DNA from: UBA695 sp042691655
GTDB lineage: Bacteria; Verrucomicrobiota; Verrucomicrobiia; Chthoniobacterales; Chthoniobacteraceae
Reading direction: 5' to 3'
NCBI GenBank assembly: GCA_042691655.1
Contig: CP170506.1
Span: 1,240,001 to 1,304,000 of the forward strand
Length of the DNA stretch: 64,000 nt
Positions 24,136-32,610 of this stretch are shown here, one piece after another. The translations under genes and the position numbers were made by a program. How positions within the stretch are numbered: position 1 is the first letter of the stretch; every line of letters starts with the position of its first letter. The notes beneath the pieces are model-generated. The model saw only the letters and a list, made by a program, of their open reading frames with translations, was not told the origin of the DNA and made no database searches.

Positions 24136-27100
24136 TTATTCCAGCGATTCTTGCACTTGCTCGGGGCTTAGCACGGTCGGGATGTTGTCGATGCGGGTGA
24201 CGTAGCCGGAGCTCTCTCGCGTTTCCTCCTTGCGGCAGTGGATGATCGTGCGGGCGTACGGGGCCATGACGCCCAGGCGGTCCACGGGGAAGGCCATGAC
24301 GAGCTGGAGCTGGAAGTTGCGCGCGAGCGTGAGGCAGTCCTCAACGCCGTCGCCGGAGAGCTTGGAGAAGGCTTCGTCCATGATGACGAGGCCCAGGTTC
24401 TGCCGGTACTGGCCGCCGCCGAGGTCGTAGACGCGGTGGAAGGCGGCCAGCATGGAGAGGAAGAAGGGGGCTTGGTTTTCGCCGCCGGAGAGCTTGTGGC
24501 CATGCCGCCCGAGCGAGATCGCGGGGGCGTCGGGACGGTTCGCCGGGATCATGTGGAGGTCGTAACGGTGATACTGGCGGTGATCCAGGAGCTGGCGGCT
24601 GCGTTCGTCGAGATCCGTCGCGGATTTCTCCACGGCGGCCATCAGCTCGACTTTGGCGCGCTCGATTTCGTCGGTCTTGATGTTGCCCATGAGCTCGTCG
24701 CCGGGGTTGAAGCCGGTGTCGATCAAGTGCCATATCGCCGCGAACGCGCTGTCGCGGCTCTGCTCGATCTGGTAGCGGTATTTGCCGATGGGGCGGTCGA
24801 GGTATTGGCGCAGTTGCCGGATGGTGGCCTGGGCTTTTTGCAGGTTCTCGGCGAGCTTGTCGATGACTTGCGTTTGCAGGCGGCTCTCCCATTCGCGGCG
24901 GCGTTCGTCGGCCATGGCGCGGTATTTCGGGAGTTCGGTCTGCTCCAGGAGATCGAGCCGGGCGTCCCAGAGGGCGTTGGAGGTGTCCTCGTCGTCGCAG
25001 TCGGCGCGGTATTGCGGGTGCGCGGGAAGGCCGTTGGCGTCGACGGCGTTGGCAAGGGCGCGGCGTTCGCTGTTGCGGGCGTGGCGATGGTTGGAGACTT
25101 CCACTCCGGCGACGGCGGTGCGGCGCTGGGCGGTCTCGGCGCGCTCTTTCCAGCTGCCGCATTCCTTGAGCAGCGCGGCGAGGCGGCAATCGAGGGCGTC
25201 GTTGGTGACTTCCAGGGGCAGCTCGGTCCGTTTTTCGACCAACATGCGCTCGGCGTTTTCGAAATCGTCCGCCGCGGAGTCGATGGCGTCCTGGATGCGG
25301 GAGCGGCTGGTCTCAAAGGCCGTCTGGGACTCGCGCATGCCGCCGATGGATTCGATGGTGCGGTCGAGTTCGCTCTTGAGCTCGCGCAGACGGTCGAGGC
25401 GGGCCTCGCGCTCCGGGGTGGAGATGATCTCGATTTCGTTGGAGAGCTGCTGCAAGCGGGCTTCCATCTCGGGGAGCTGCCGGATCTCGTGGCTGCGGTC
25501 GGGGAGCCGGGGATCGCCCAGCTCCGCGCGGCGGCCCGCGTCGAGCCAGCGGGTGATGCGTTCGCGCAGGGCGTCGAGGGCTTCGCGCTGGGCGAGGAGC
25601 TCGCGCTGTTCGCGGAAGGTGGCTTCGCGCAGGCGCTTGAGGCCCTCCTGGCCGAGGGTGAACTCGAACCCGGGGATCTGTTTCAAGCGGCGGCGGATGG
25701 GGGCCTGTTTGAAAACGCCGTCGCGCGTGATGGCGCGGTCGTGGCCGTCGAGCTCGCCCACGGTTTCCACGGCGGCGACGCCCCCGAGGAGGTGCTTGGC
25801 GAACTGCGAGGCGATGGGGTCGCTTAACCGCACTTTGGTGGCGAGCGAGCCGGGCTTGACGTTGGCGGAAAGTTCGAGCGCCTCGCGCGGGTGGACGAGC
25901 GACTCCGGCTCGCGCCCGGGTGGCGTCCGGCGCAGGACTTCGAGCGCCTTGCTGTAATCCTGCGGGCTGACGATGACCGAAAAGCGGTTGCGGCCCAGGA
26001 AAAGCTCCAGGGCGTCGCGCCAGCCGTCGTCCTCCACCTCGATCAGGCGGCAGAGCTGTTGCGGCGGGTTGTCGGAGGCGTCGAGGGCGGATCTGAGCGC
26101 GTTGAAAAGCGGGAAGCTGCCGGGGGTTTCCTTGCGGTCGAGTTTGTCGAGGGACTGGGCGATTTCGCGCAGGCGGGCGGCGGCGGCGCTCGAGGCGTCC
26201 TCGGTGGGGCGCAGGAGGCGCTCGGTCTGGCGCACGATATCGTTGAACGCTTCGGCCAGGCGGGGGAGGCTTTCGAGCGCGGCCTGCTCGTCGGGGCCCC
26301 GGAGGGTCTCCAGGAGCGCCTCGTCGAGGGCCAGCGCGGCGGGGAGGCCTTCGAGCGGGAGTTCGCACCCGGCCTTGAGCCAGGCGCGCCACGCTTCGGC
26401 GCGGTTTTTCAGGCGCTGGAGGATGGCCCGCTGGGCTTCGTTGAGGGCGTTGATGGAGGTAAGGAGACGGCGCTTTTCGTCGCGCAGGGTTTTCAGCTTC
26501 GAGGCGTCGGGATCATTTTGAGCCTCCAGTACGACGGCGTTGTACTGCGTTTCCAGCTCGGCCTTGCGCTTGGCCTCGGCTTCGAAACGGGCGACGTCGG
26601 CGGCGTTTTTTTCAAAGAGGCGGGCGAGATCGGCTTTGTGGCGCTCCAGGAGTTCGCGGGCCTGGGCGTGGTCCACGGCGTGGCGCAGGTGGCCCCAGAT
26701 GGCTTCCTCGCGCGCGGCGGTGAGGCAGGCCTGGTGCGCCTCGGAGATCCGGCGCAGGAACCCGGCTTCCTCTTCCTGCCGGGCGAGGCGCTCCTGGGTT
26801 TCGCGATACGCGCTGACGGCGGTGCGCACTTCGCGGACGTCGATGGGGGCGGCTTCGAGGATGAATTCGCGGATGAATTTCTGGATATCCTGCTCGGGCT
26901 CGAACGCGAGCGCCTTGGGCATGGTTTTATTGAGCTGCTCGCGCTCGAAGTAGAGGTGCGCGGGGGTGGCCATTTCCGCCAGGTACTCGCGCTGGAGGCC
27001 GAAAAGGCAATCGTGGCCGTGCTCGCGCCGCACCCAGCGTTTGAAGTCCTCCTCGTCCCGTAGGCTGCCTTCCGGAGCCAGCTCCGCCCATTCGAGCCGG

Positions 27101-27525
27101 GCCGGGATGCCGAAGTAGGTCTGGCGCGGCTTGGAGGAGGCGCTTTCGTACTGGATATGGACGCCCCACGTTTCGCGCGTCTCGGGCTTGCGGCCGTTGG
27201 CGGGCTTGGTGAACTCCAACGCTGCGACGGTCACACCGCTGGGGCGCGTGTAGTAGGATTCGCCGTTGCGCATGGTGTTGCTGTCGCAAAGGCAGTAGCT
27301 CACCAGCGAGCGCCCTTTGCCCGCCCCCGCCGCCGCGCGGTTGGAGCGCCAGTGTTCGCCCAGCAGCACGTATTGCATCAGGTCGAGCAAGGCCGATTTG
27401 CCCGATCCGAACACGCCGGAGATCAGCATATCATCCTGTACGTCGATGATCTGGCGGAAGCCATACCAGTTGATGGCGATGATGCGGGTGAGCGAGATGC
27501 GCTGGCTGGGCGAGGTGGGATTCAT
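24136..27525 (-). CDS. jetC: JetC/MksB-like SMC-family ATPase
   Basis: An 1129-residue SMC-type ATPase of the MukB/MksB/JetC group. The N-terminal domain has Walker A FGSGKSALLD (residues 39-48, after the short leader ISGV), with NWYGFRQIIDV before it. A long coiled coil of two arms covers about residues 230-900 (runs of EEEAGFLRRI, AEAKRKAELETQYN), with a compact hinge-like region near 480-600. The C-terminal half gives the signature KLSGGENQAPFF (about 1010) and Walker B LGLVIMDEAFSKLS (about 1045). Wadjet JetC and MksB extrude DNA loops with JetA/JetB (MksF/MksE). The gene starts 16 nt after the end of the small membrane-protein gene. Confidence 0.88.
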   Translation of the reverse strand: MNPTSPSQRISLTRIIAINWYGFRQIIDVQDDMLISGVFGSGKSALLDLMQYVLLGEHWRSNRAAAGAGKGRSLVSYCLCDSNTMRNGESYYTRPSGVTVAALEFTKPANGRKPETRETWGVHIQYESASSKPRQTYFGIPARLEWAELAPEGSLRDEEDFKRWVRREHGHDCLFGLQREYLAEMATPAHLYFEREQLNKTMPKALAFEPEQDIQKFIREFILEAAPIDVREVRTAVSAYRETQERLARQEEEAGFLRRISEAHQACLTAAREEAIWGHLRHAVDHAQARELLERHKADLARLFEKNAADVARFEAEAKRKAELETQYNAVVLEAQNDPDASKLKTLRDEKRRLLTSINALNEAQRAILQRLKNRAEAWRAWLKAGCELPLEGLPAALALDEALLETLRGPDEQAALESLPRLAEAFNDIVRQTERLLRPTEDASSAAAARLREIAQSLDKLDRKETPGSFPLFNALRSALDASDNPPQQLCRLIEVEDDGWRDALELFLGRNRFSVIVSPQDYSKALEVLRRTPPGREPESLVHPREALELSANVKPGSLATKVRLSDPIASQFAKHLLGGVAAVETVGELDGHDRAITRDGVFKQAPIRRRLKQIPGFEFTLGQEGLKRLREATFREQRELLAQREALDALRERITRWLDAGRRAELGDPRLPDRSHEIRQLPEMEARLQQLSNEIEIISTPEREARLDRLRELKSELDRTIESIGGMRESQTAFETSRSRIQDAIDSAADDFENAERMLVEKRTELPLEVTNDALDCRLAALLKECGSWKERAETAQRRTAVAGVEVSNHRHARNSERRALANAVDANGLPAHPQYRADCDDEDTSNALWDARLDLLEQTELPKYRAMADERRREWESRLQTQVIDKLAENLQKAQATIRQLRQYLDRPIGKYRYQIEQSRDSAFAAIWHLIDTGFNPGDELMGNIKTDEIERAKVELMAAVEKSATDLDERSRQLLDHRQYHRYDLHMIPANRPDAPAISLGRHGHKLSGGENQAPFFLSMLAAFHRVYDLGGGQYRQNLGLVIMDEAFSKLSGDGVEDCLTLARNFQLQLVMAFPVDRLGVMAPYARTIIHCRKEETRESSGYVTRIDNIPTVLSPEQVQESLE

Positions 27526-27541
27526 GCGGACGGAAAAAGGA

Positions 27542-27958
27542 CTACGGCTTGGGGAGATAGAAATCTTTGACGGCCCCGGTCTGGGTTTCCAGGCGACCGA
27601 GGTAAACTCGGCGGGAGAAAACGCGATAACCGTGGGTGGGGATGTACTGAACCGGGTTTTTCCAGGGGACGAGGACCTGGCCCGAGTTGGATTCCATGCC
27701 CTTTTGGTTCAGAACAATGCGCTCGAACCCGGGGGCGCGCCGGATGTTGGCCGCGCCTTCGGTGTCCGTGATGGTCACGGGATCGGTGTTGTCGGGGTTG
27801 AGCTCGATGATGGTCTCCGTGGCCGTGGCGGAAACATGCCGCACGGGGCCGCTGGAGAACGTGACTTCCTGGGCCTTATAGCCCCAGCGTAGCGAGGCTG
27901 CCGCGACGACAAGCGCCACGGGAATGACGATCAGCAAAACGAGGGTTTTGGTGTTCAT
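27542..27958 (-). CDS. Single-pass membrane protein embedded in the jet operon
   Basis: A 138-residue protein with one N-terminal transmembrane segment (residues 5-24, TLVLLIVIPVALVVAAASLR) and a beta-rich domain of about 110 residues that would lie outside the cytoplasm (for example NIRRAPGFERIVLNQ, YRVFSRRVYLGRLET). No known family was recognised. Its ATG overlaps the stop of the jetB-like gene by 4 nt (ATGA), and jetC starts 16 nt after its end, so it is a tightly integrated member of the operon. It could anchor the SMC complex to the membrane, but that is conjecture. Confidence 0.8.
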   Translation of the reverse strand: MNTKTLVLLIVIPVALVVAAASLRWGYKAQEVTFSSGPVRHVSATATETIIELNPDNTDPVTITDTEGAANIRRAPGFERIVLNQKGMESNSGQVLVPWKNPVQYIPTHGYRVFSRRVYLGRLETQTGAVKDFYLPKP

Positions 27959-28602
27959 GGATTGGGTGGTTGGGATTCTTCGAAGACTTCGGCGGCTTCC
28001 TCCGCTGCCTTGCCCTGGTTAAAGAGCGCGGCCTGTTCGTCCCATGCCGCCTTGTCCTCAAACGGGATGACGCGCGGGAGGGTGGGGAGGATCTCCAGTT
28101 GCGAGTTGCCAAACTGCTCCTCGTCGCGCTGGTAGCGGATCAACTTTTTGCGGCGGAGCTTGGAAAGGATGCGGTCGAGGTGGGTCGGCTGCGGCGGCTC
28201 GATGGACTCGAAGTAGAGGCGCAGGCGGGCGTCGAGCGTATTGGCGTCGAGCACGACGGATTGCGAGGGCCGGGCCATGCGATCTTCGTCGTAAATGCGC
28301 CAGAGGGCCAGAACGATGAGGGTCTCGTCCTTGGTGAAGCTGGCCGTCAGCGCGCATTCGCCGGAGACCGGGCGGGCTTGGAAGATGGGCTTGTCGGGGT
28401 CGTGGATGAGCTCCAGGTCGAGTACGGAGAGGAATTCGCCCAGCTCCCGGGGGTACTCGCGGGCAATAAGATAGAGCTCGCGGGCGCGCCCCTCCTCGCC
28501 CAGCAGGACGCCGGTGGTGAGCAGTTCGGCGAGGATGGCTTTGAGCGCGGGGCGATCCTCCTCGCGGATCGCCTCCCAGAAGGTGGGCCAAGGTAGGGTC
28601 AT
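27955..28602 (-). CDS. jetB: JetB/MksE-like (DUF4194-type) subunit
   Basis: A 215-residue cytoplasmic winged-helix protein that in Wadjet and MksBEF complexes binds the kleisin. The N-terminal part has LTTGVLLGEEGRARELYLI and the C-terminal part LDRILSKLRRKKLIRYQRD, with an acidic, Ala-rich tail. The start at 28602 overlaps the jetA stop by 4 nt (ATGA). The identification rests on length, position between the JetA- and JetC-like genes and this general pattern, not on a diagnostic motif. Confidence 0.75.
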   Translation of the reverse strand: MTLPWPTFWEAIREEDRPALKAILAELLTTGVLLGEEGRARELYLIAREYPRELGEFLSVLDLELIHDPDKPIFQARPVSGECALTASFTKDETLIVLALWRIYDEDRMARPSQSVVLDANTLDARLRLYFESIEPPQPTHLDRILSKLRRKKLIRYQRDEEQFGNSQLEILPTLPRVIPFEDKAAWDEQAALFNQGKAAEEAAEVFEESQPPNP

Positions 28603-30092
28603 GCGGTGCGTTCGATGGAAAAGCGTTCGATGCGGTGGCCGGACTGGACATCGCGGGGGAGGGACTCGGGCTCCAGCCCGGCGTCGCCCGCACGGGCTTG
28701 GCGGATGCGCCATTGCAGGCCTTTGCCGCGCTGGTCGCCGGTGCCGTGGGCGCGCTCGAAGGCGAGGACGGCGAGCAGGTCGAAGAGGTCGTCCTCGGTG
28801 CGCAGGCGGAAGTCGGCGGTGGAAACCGACGCGCCTTTCTCGGGAAGGAGCTCCTCGATGAGCCGGGCGGCGCGCTGGGGCGTGATGGCGTAGAGATTGC
28901 GCTGGCGGATCTGGTCCTGGGCCAGCTCGGCATCGGCCTCGCCGGGCATGCCGGAAAGCGAGAGATCCACCGGGAGCCGGGCTTTGCGCGGGCGGGAAAG
29001 GGCGTCGCGGCCAAAGGTGATCTCGGTGCCGGGGACCCGCAGCGTCATGCCGGGGCGCGAGGCGAGGTCGGAGAATTTCAGGCCGGAGTGGGCGGCGTTG
29101 GCGGCCATCATGTACGTCTTGACCTGCTCCGGACGGCGGCCGCGCAGCTCGGTCTGGTAGCGGTAGCGTTCGGCGGAGAGCCGGGCGAAATCGGCGATGC
29201 GGCCGTCGATGATCTGGGCCCGGGCGCTGATCGAGCCGAGGCTCCGCTCCAGCAGCCCGAGCATCCGCTCCGCCAGGGCGTAGGCTTCCGTGGAGTCGAT
29301 CTTCCCCTGCCGGTGCTCCTCCAGACCCGTGGCGAGGCGTTCGCGGGCGGTCGAGTCGCCCAGCGCTTCCTGGACTGCGGCGCGGGCGAGGTTTAACCTT
29401 GCCCCGAGGCCCCCCTGCTGGAGCACATCGTAGCAGATCATGTGCTCGCCTTCGTAAAACTCGGTGTAAAAGACCCGCAGCGTCGATTCCGCGGACGGGC
29501 TGATGCGCTGGCGTTCCTCGAAGCCCATGATGAGCTTTTCCACCGCGTGGAGCTGGTCGATGGCGCGGCCCACGCGGTCGGAGAGCTCTTTCACGGTCTG
29601 GCGCATCTCCTCCGGGGAGAGCCGGGCCGGGTCGAGCGCCCCCTCGGCGAGGAGCGTTTTGCAAATGGAGCGCAGCGTGGCGGCGAAGTCCTTCAATTCC
29701 GCCGCGTCGTCGGTGGCCGCCAGTTCGCGCAGGAGGCGCAGGAGCGGGCGCAGCTCGGGGGCGATGAGCACCCAGTGTTCGTCGAGGCTGACCCGGCGTT
29801 CGGTGACCCAGCGGGCCTCGGTCAGGCGGGAAAAGAGGGTCCCGGCGCGCTGGCGCAGGTCGGTGATCTGCGCGCCCTCGTCCTCGGCGAGCTGGACGTT
29901 GGGATGCTCGCTCAAGACTTCGCGGATGAGCACCAGGGCATCCCCATGGCTGAGCTGGCCGCTCTCGTCGGCACTCTGCTCCAGCTTATCCGCGCAATCG
30001 ATATACACGGGGGCCGAAGGGCGGGCCAGGGGCCGGAAAAACCCTTCGCTGACCGACCTCGAAAGCCGTTCGCTGAGTAAATGCATCTCCAT
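28599..30092 (-). CDS. jetA: JetA/MksF-like kleisin subunit (DUF5716-type)
   Basis: A protein of about 497 residues, the kleisin of an SMC-like condensin. It has a helical N-terminal region (RPSAPVYIDCADKLEQ), a long helical middle (FEERQRISPSAESTLRVFYTE, and MLGLLERSLGSISARAQIIDGRI) and a globular C-terminal region (LASRPGMTLRVPGTEITFGRDAL, LRTEDDLFDLLAVLAFE). It matches the Wadjet JetA/MksF architecture by length and order. The start is uncertain: ATG at 30092 was chosen, but a GTG at 30113 and an ATG at 30086 are in frame. The upstream macro-domain gene ends 58 nt before. Confidence 0.75.
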   Translation of the reverse strand: MEMHLLSERLSRSVSEGFFRPLARPSAPVYIDCADKLEQSADESGQLSHGDALVLIREVLSEHPNVQLAEDEGAQITDLRQRAGTLFSRLTEARWVTERRVSLDEHWVLIAPELRPLLRLLRELAATDDAAELKDFAATLRSICKTLLAEGALDPARLSPEEMRQTVKELSDRVGRAIDQLHAVEKLIMGFEERQRISPSAESTLRVFYTEFYEGEHMICYDVLQQGGLGARLNLARAAVQEALGDSTARERLATGLEEHRQGKIDSTEAYALAERMLGLLERSLGSISARAQIIDGRIADFARLSAERYRYQTELRGRRPEQVKTYMMAANAAHSGLKFSDLASRPGMTLRVPGTEITFGRDALSRPRKARLPVDLSLSGMPGEADAELAQDQIRQRNLYAITPQRAARLIEELLPEKGASVSTADFRLRTEDDLFDLLAVLAFERAHGTGDQRGKGLQWRIRQARAGDAGLEPESLPRDVQSGHRIERFSIERTA

Positions 30093-30150
30093 GTGGGGCG
30101 CTGAAACTGCCACTGCTCGGCGCGGGAATCAACGCTCGATTTTGCTCCGG

Positions 30151-30690
30151 CTAATCCACTTGCCAGTGAAGCCCTTCGGAGGCGGCGATTTTTCGGGCCA
30201 CGGCGAAGTCGGCTCCGTCGGGCAGACAGAGCGTGGCTTCGGCGAGGGGGGCGAGCGCCGGTTCGCCAAAGACGCGGTCGGCCAGGATAAGGAAGTCGCG
30301 CAGCATGAGGTCGCCGTAGCCGGTGGCCAGCGCGCTGAAGGCCAGACGGGTGTGGCCCAGCTCCACGCATCGCCTCAGCGCCCGCCGCAGCACGTCCTCG
30401 ACGACGGGGATGGTGGTGTCATGCCAGAAATCAGTGGGCACGGTGTGGAGCACCGTTTTGTAAGGCATCTCCGGCGGCAGCCACTCGAAAATTTCACCTT
30501 GCTCACAAGAGCGGCGGCCGGAACTGGTTAACAATTCGTGGAGGCCGGTCTGCACCGCCGGGCCGTAGCGGTCCACCAGCGCCGCGCCGACGCCGCCGGA
30601 GCATTGGAGGTGGACGTTGCTGGAGTAGATAAGGGCCTCCGCGGGCTGGTCGAGCAGATTGATTTTCCGAAGGCGGTGGATGGAGGCCAT
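30151..30690 (-). CDS. Macro-domain protein
   Basis: A 179-residue single-domain protein. The macro-domain pattern is seen in ALIYSSNVHLQCSGGVGAALVDRYG (strand, Asn, glycine-rich loop) and in SALATGYGDLMLRDF (second binding loop). Macro domains bind or hydrolyse ADP-ribose or related nucleotides; the first motif here reads SSN where most members have AN, so hydrolysis cannot be assumed. The gene lies upstream of and in the same direction as jetA, 58 nt before its likely start, and so could be the first gene of the operon. It is divergent from the exported protein at 30774. Confidence 0.8.
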   Translation of the reverse strand: MASIHRLRKINLLDQPAEALIYSSNVHLQCSGGVGAALVDRYGPAVQTGLHELLTSSGRRSCEQGEIFEWLPPEMPYKTVLHTVPTDFWHDTTIPVVEDVLRRALRRCVELGHTRLAFSALATGYGDLMLRDFLILADRVFGEPALAPLAEATLCLPDGADFAVARKIAASEGLHWQVD

Positions 30691-30773
30691 GGGGCAGATT
30701 GTGCCCCCGGCGGCGCGGAAAATCGAGCGGATTTCATTGATTGCCTAAAGCCCCTTCGGTAGCCTGTTTCCGC

Positions 30774-31166
30774 ATGAAGCTGATCGTTGTTTTACTTCTG
30801 GCGATGGCGGGAGCCGCGTTTGGCGAGGTGGAGTTGCCAGGGATCGTCATGGACGGGCTTGATGGTTATTACCGTTATGGAGCGAAGTCGGCGCTCGATA
30901 TCTGGACCAAGGGGGCGCTTCCTGGGATTAAGGACACCCTTGCCGATGCCACGACCAAATGGGAACAAGCGTATGGGAAAGTCGTCGGATTTGAAAAAGT
31001 CCGCGTAGTGTCGGTGTGCCCATCCTTCATTAGGGTTTATGCACTGATCAAGTACGAGTACGGCCCTGGGTTTATAACTTTTGATTGCTACCGGCCCGAG
31101 CCTGACGGGCATCATTGGATCGTCTTCGGGGTCAACTTTGACTTGTCGGAACGATGCTTCCAATAA
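30774..31166 (+). CDS. Secreted small protein of unknown function
   Basis: A 130-residue protein with a signal peptide (LIVVLLLAMAGAAFG). The mature part includes ALDIWTKGALPGIKDTLADATTKWEQAYGK and YGPGFITFDCYRPEPDGHHWIVFGVNFD; the pattern of a helix followed by a strand-rich half is reminiscent of small NTF2-like folds, but no family was recognised. The start at 30774 begins the signal peptide; a TTG at 30741 is also in frame. It is convergent with the polysaccharide deacetylase. Confidence 0.6.
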   Translation: MKLIVVLLLAMAGAAFGEVELPGIVMDGLDGYYRYGAKSALDIWTKGALPGIKDTLADATTKWEQAYGKVVGFEKVRVVSVCPSFIRVYALIKYEYGPGFITFDCYRPEPDGHHWIVFGVNFDLSERCFQ

Positions 31167-31167
31167 A

Positions 31168-31210
31168 CAAAAAACTCCCCGTGTGAATGACTCCATAATT
31201 CACACGGGAG
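31168..31210 (-). terminator. Intrinsic terminator of the polysaccharide deacetylase gene
   Basis: CTCCCGTGTGAAT-type arms (31175-31188 and 31198-31210) form a 12-13 bp stem with a short loop. On the minus strand a run of six T follows, so it terminates the minus-strand gene; the + strand side has no T-run. Confidence 0.85.
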
Positions 31211-31229
31211 CTTGAGGTTACGGACGTTT

Positions 31230-32480
31230 TTACGGCTTTTTAGTTTCTGGGGTTGGAGCCGCTGGAGCCGCCTTGCTGCCGTCCAAAGTGAACCCCCAGC
31301 GCGCTTCGACGCGTTTGCCGTCGGCCTTGCCGGTGACGAAGACCGTATAGCGGTTATCGGCCAGCTTGCGGGTCGGCTGGAAGGTGAAGGTTTTGGTGGC
31401 TTTATCGAACTTGGCGTTGACGGCGCCGAGGCTGCTCACCCGCATGGAGAGGGTGGCCGGATCGACGTTGCCGAACTCGCCGAGGTTGGCCTGGATGAGC
31501 GGTTTCGAATCGGAAATCGTCGAGTTATCCGCAGGCTGGGTCGCGAGGGTGTGCGGAGCGAATTCCGCGACCGGTTCCGCCGCCGAGCGAGAGATTCCCG
31601 AGCCGAAATTCACGGCACTGGCGAAGATTTGCGGCTTGTTGGCCTCGATCATGTAGCGCCCGAGGGCCTCGTTGCGCGAGCCGTGACTGAGCTTCTGCCC
31701 GTAGACGGTGAAAATGGCGTCGTAGCCCGCCTTTTTGGCCATGTCCTGCACGTGGACGTTGTAGAAGCCAAACGGGACGGCCAGGGCCTCGACTTTGACG
31801 CCGAGGCGTTGCTCGATGATCTGCTTGGAGCCATTGAGCTCGTTCCAGAGCCAGGCTTCGTATTCGGGCGTGGCGGTTCCCCCCTTCTTGGTGGTGCCGC
31901 GAAGGTCTTTGTGCGATACGGTGTGGCCGCCGATGTCGGCTCCGGCGTCGCGCATTTCGGCGATCTGCTCCCAGGAGATGGACTGGCCGCCCGATTTCGC
32001 GCCGCCGCGCACGTAATCCGTGTAGATGAAGAGGGTGAAGGGATAGCCGAACTTCTGGAGAATGGGCCAGGCGTTTTCGTATTGCGATTTCCAGCCGTCA
32101 TCCATGGTGATCACGGCGCTGCGGGCGGGGATATCCTTTTCGCCTCGCTTCCAGGCCAGCAGGTCGTGCATCGGGATGACGGTGATGCCCTGGTCTTTGA
32201 GTTGCTGCATTTGCGCCTCGAAATCCGCCTTGCTGATCTCGGTGCCGGGGGCCTTCACCTGGTCCACCACGCGGTGGTAGCCCAGCACAATGACCTCGGC
32301 AGCGCGGTTGATGGGGGCGGGGGTGGCCGACGGCGCGGGCGAGGGGGCCTGGGTGGCTTTTTCGGCGACCGCAGGCGGCGATTTACTGCCCGCTCCCGCT
32401 GCCTGGGGTGATTTTTTGCACCCGGCTCCCAACCCCACGATTCCCAACGCAAGCACGATGACGGCGGCGACATTTCGCAT
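31230..32480 (-). CDS. Polysaccharide deacetylase (NodB-like) lipoprotein
   Basis: A 416-residue lipoprotein (VIVLALGIVGLGAGCKKS) with an Ala/Pro/Thr-rich linker and then a NodB homology domain (CE4): the first metal motif is ITMDDGW (residues near 135) and the second DIGGHTVSHKDL (the H-x-x-x-H pair). The domain begins VIVLGYHRV, like PgaB/IcaB-type N-deacetylases. A C-terminal beta region follows (NSTISDSKPLIQANLGEFG), then a fibronectin-like part. The ATG at 32480 has an AGAGGAG Shine-Dalgarno 11 nt upstream. It may trim N-acetyl groups from cell-wall or capsule sugars; the substrate is not known. Confidence 0.85.
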   Translation of the reverse strand: MRNVAAVIVLALGIVGLGAGCKKSPQAAGAGSKSPPAVAEKATQAPSPAPSATPAPINRAAEVIVLGYHRVVDQVKAPGTEISKADFEAQMQQLKDQGITVIPMHDLLAWKRGEKDIPARSAVITMDDGWKSQYENAWPILQKFGYPFTLFIYTDYVRGGAKSGGQSISWEQIAEMRDAGADIGGHTVSHKDLRGTTKKGGTATPEYEAWLWNELNGSKQIIEQRLGVKVEALAVPFGFYNVHVQDMAKKAGYDAIFTVYGQKLSHGSRNEALGRYMIEANKPQIFASAVNFGSGISRSAAEPVAEFAPHTLATQPADNSTISDSKPLIQANLGEFGNVDPATLSMRVSSLGAVNAKFDKATKTFTFQPTRKLADNRYTVFVTGKADGKRVEARWGFTLDGSKAAPAAPTPETKKP

Positions 32481-32610
32481 AATACAGTTTCTCCTCTGGA
32501 AGCGGGTTCGGAGATCGCCCTGGGAATGCGCGGGTTCGTGGGGTGCGCGGGAAGTTGCGCGCGGAATCCCGTAGAAAAATCTTGGGAATTGAGGATAATA
32601 CTGTTTTCCC

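Noticed and set aside
24238..25827. 529-codon plus-strand frame opposite the jetC-like gene
   Set aside because: Low-complexity Gly/Val/Ala/Glu composition and no domain, whereas the SMC motifs are on the other strand.
24136..30113. A full Wadjet system
   Set aside because: No JetD-like protein (Toprim/DUF2220) is visible on either side, so only a JetABC-like complex is claimed.
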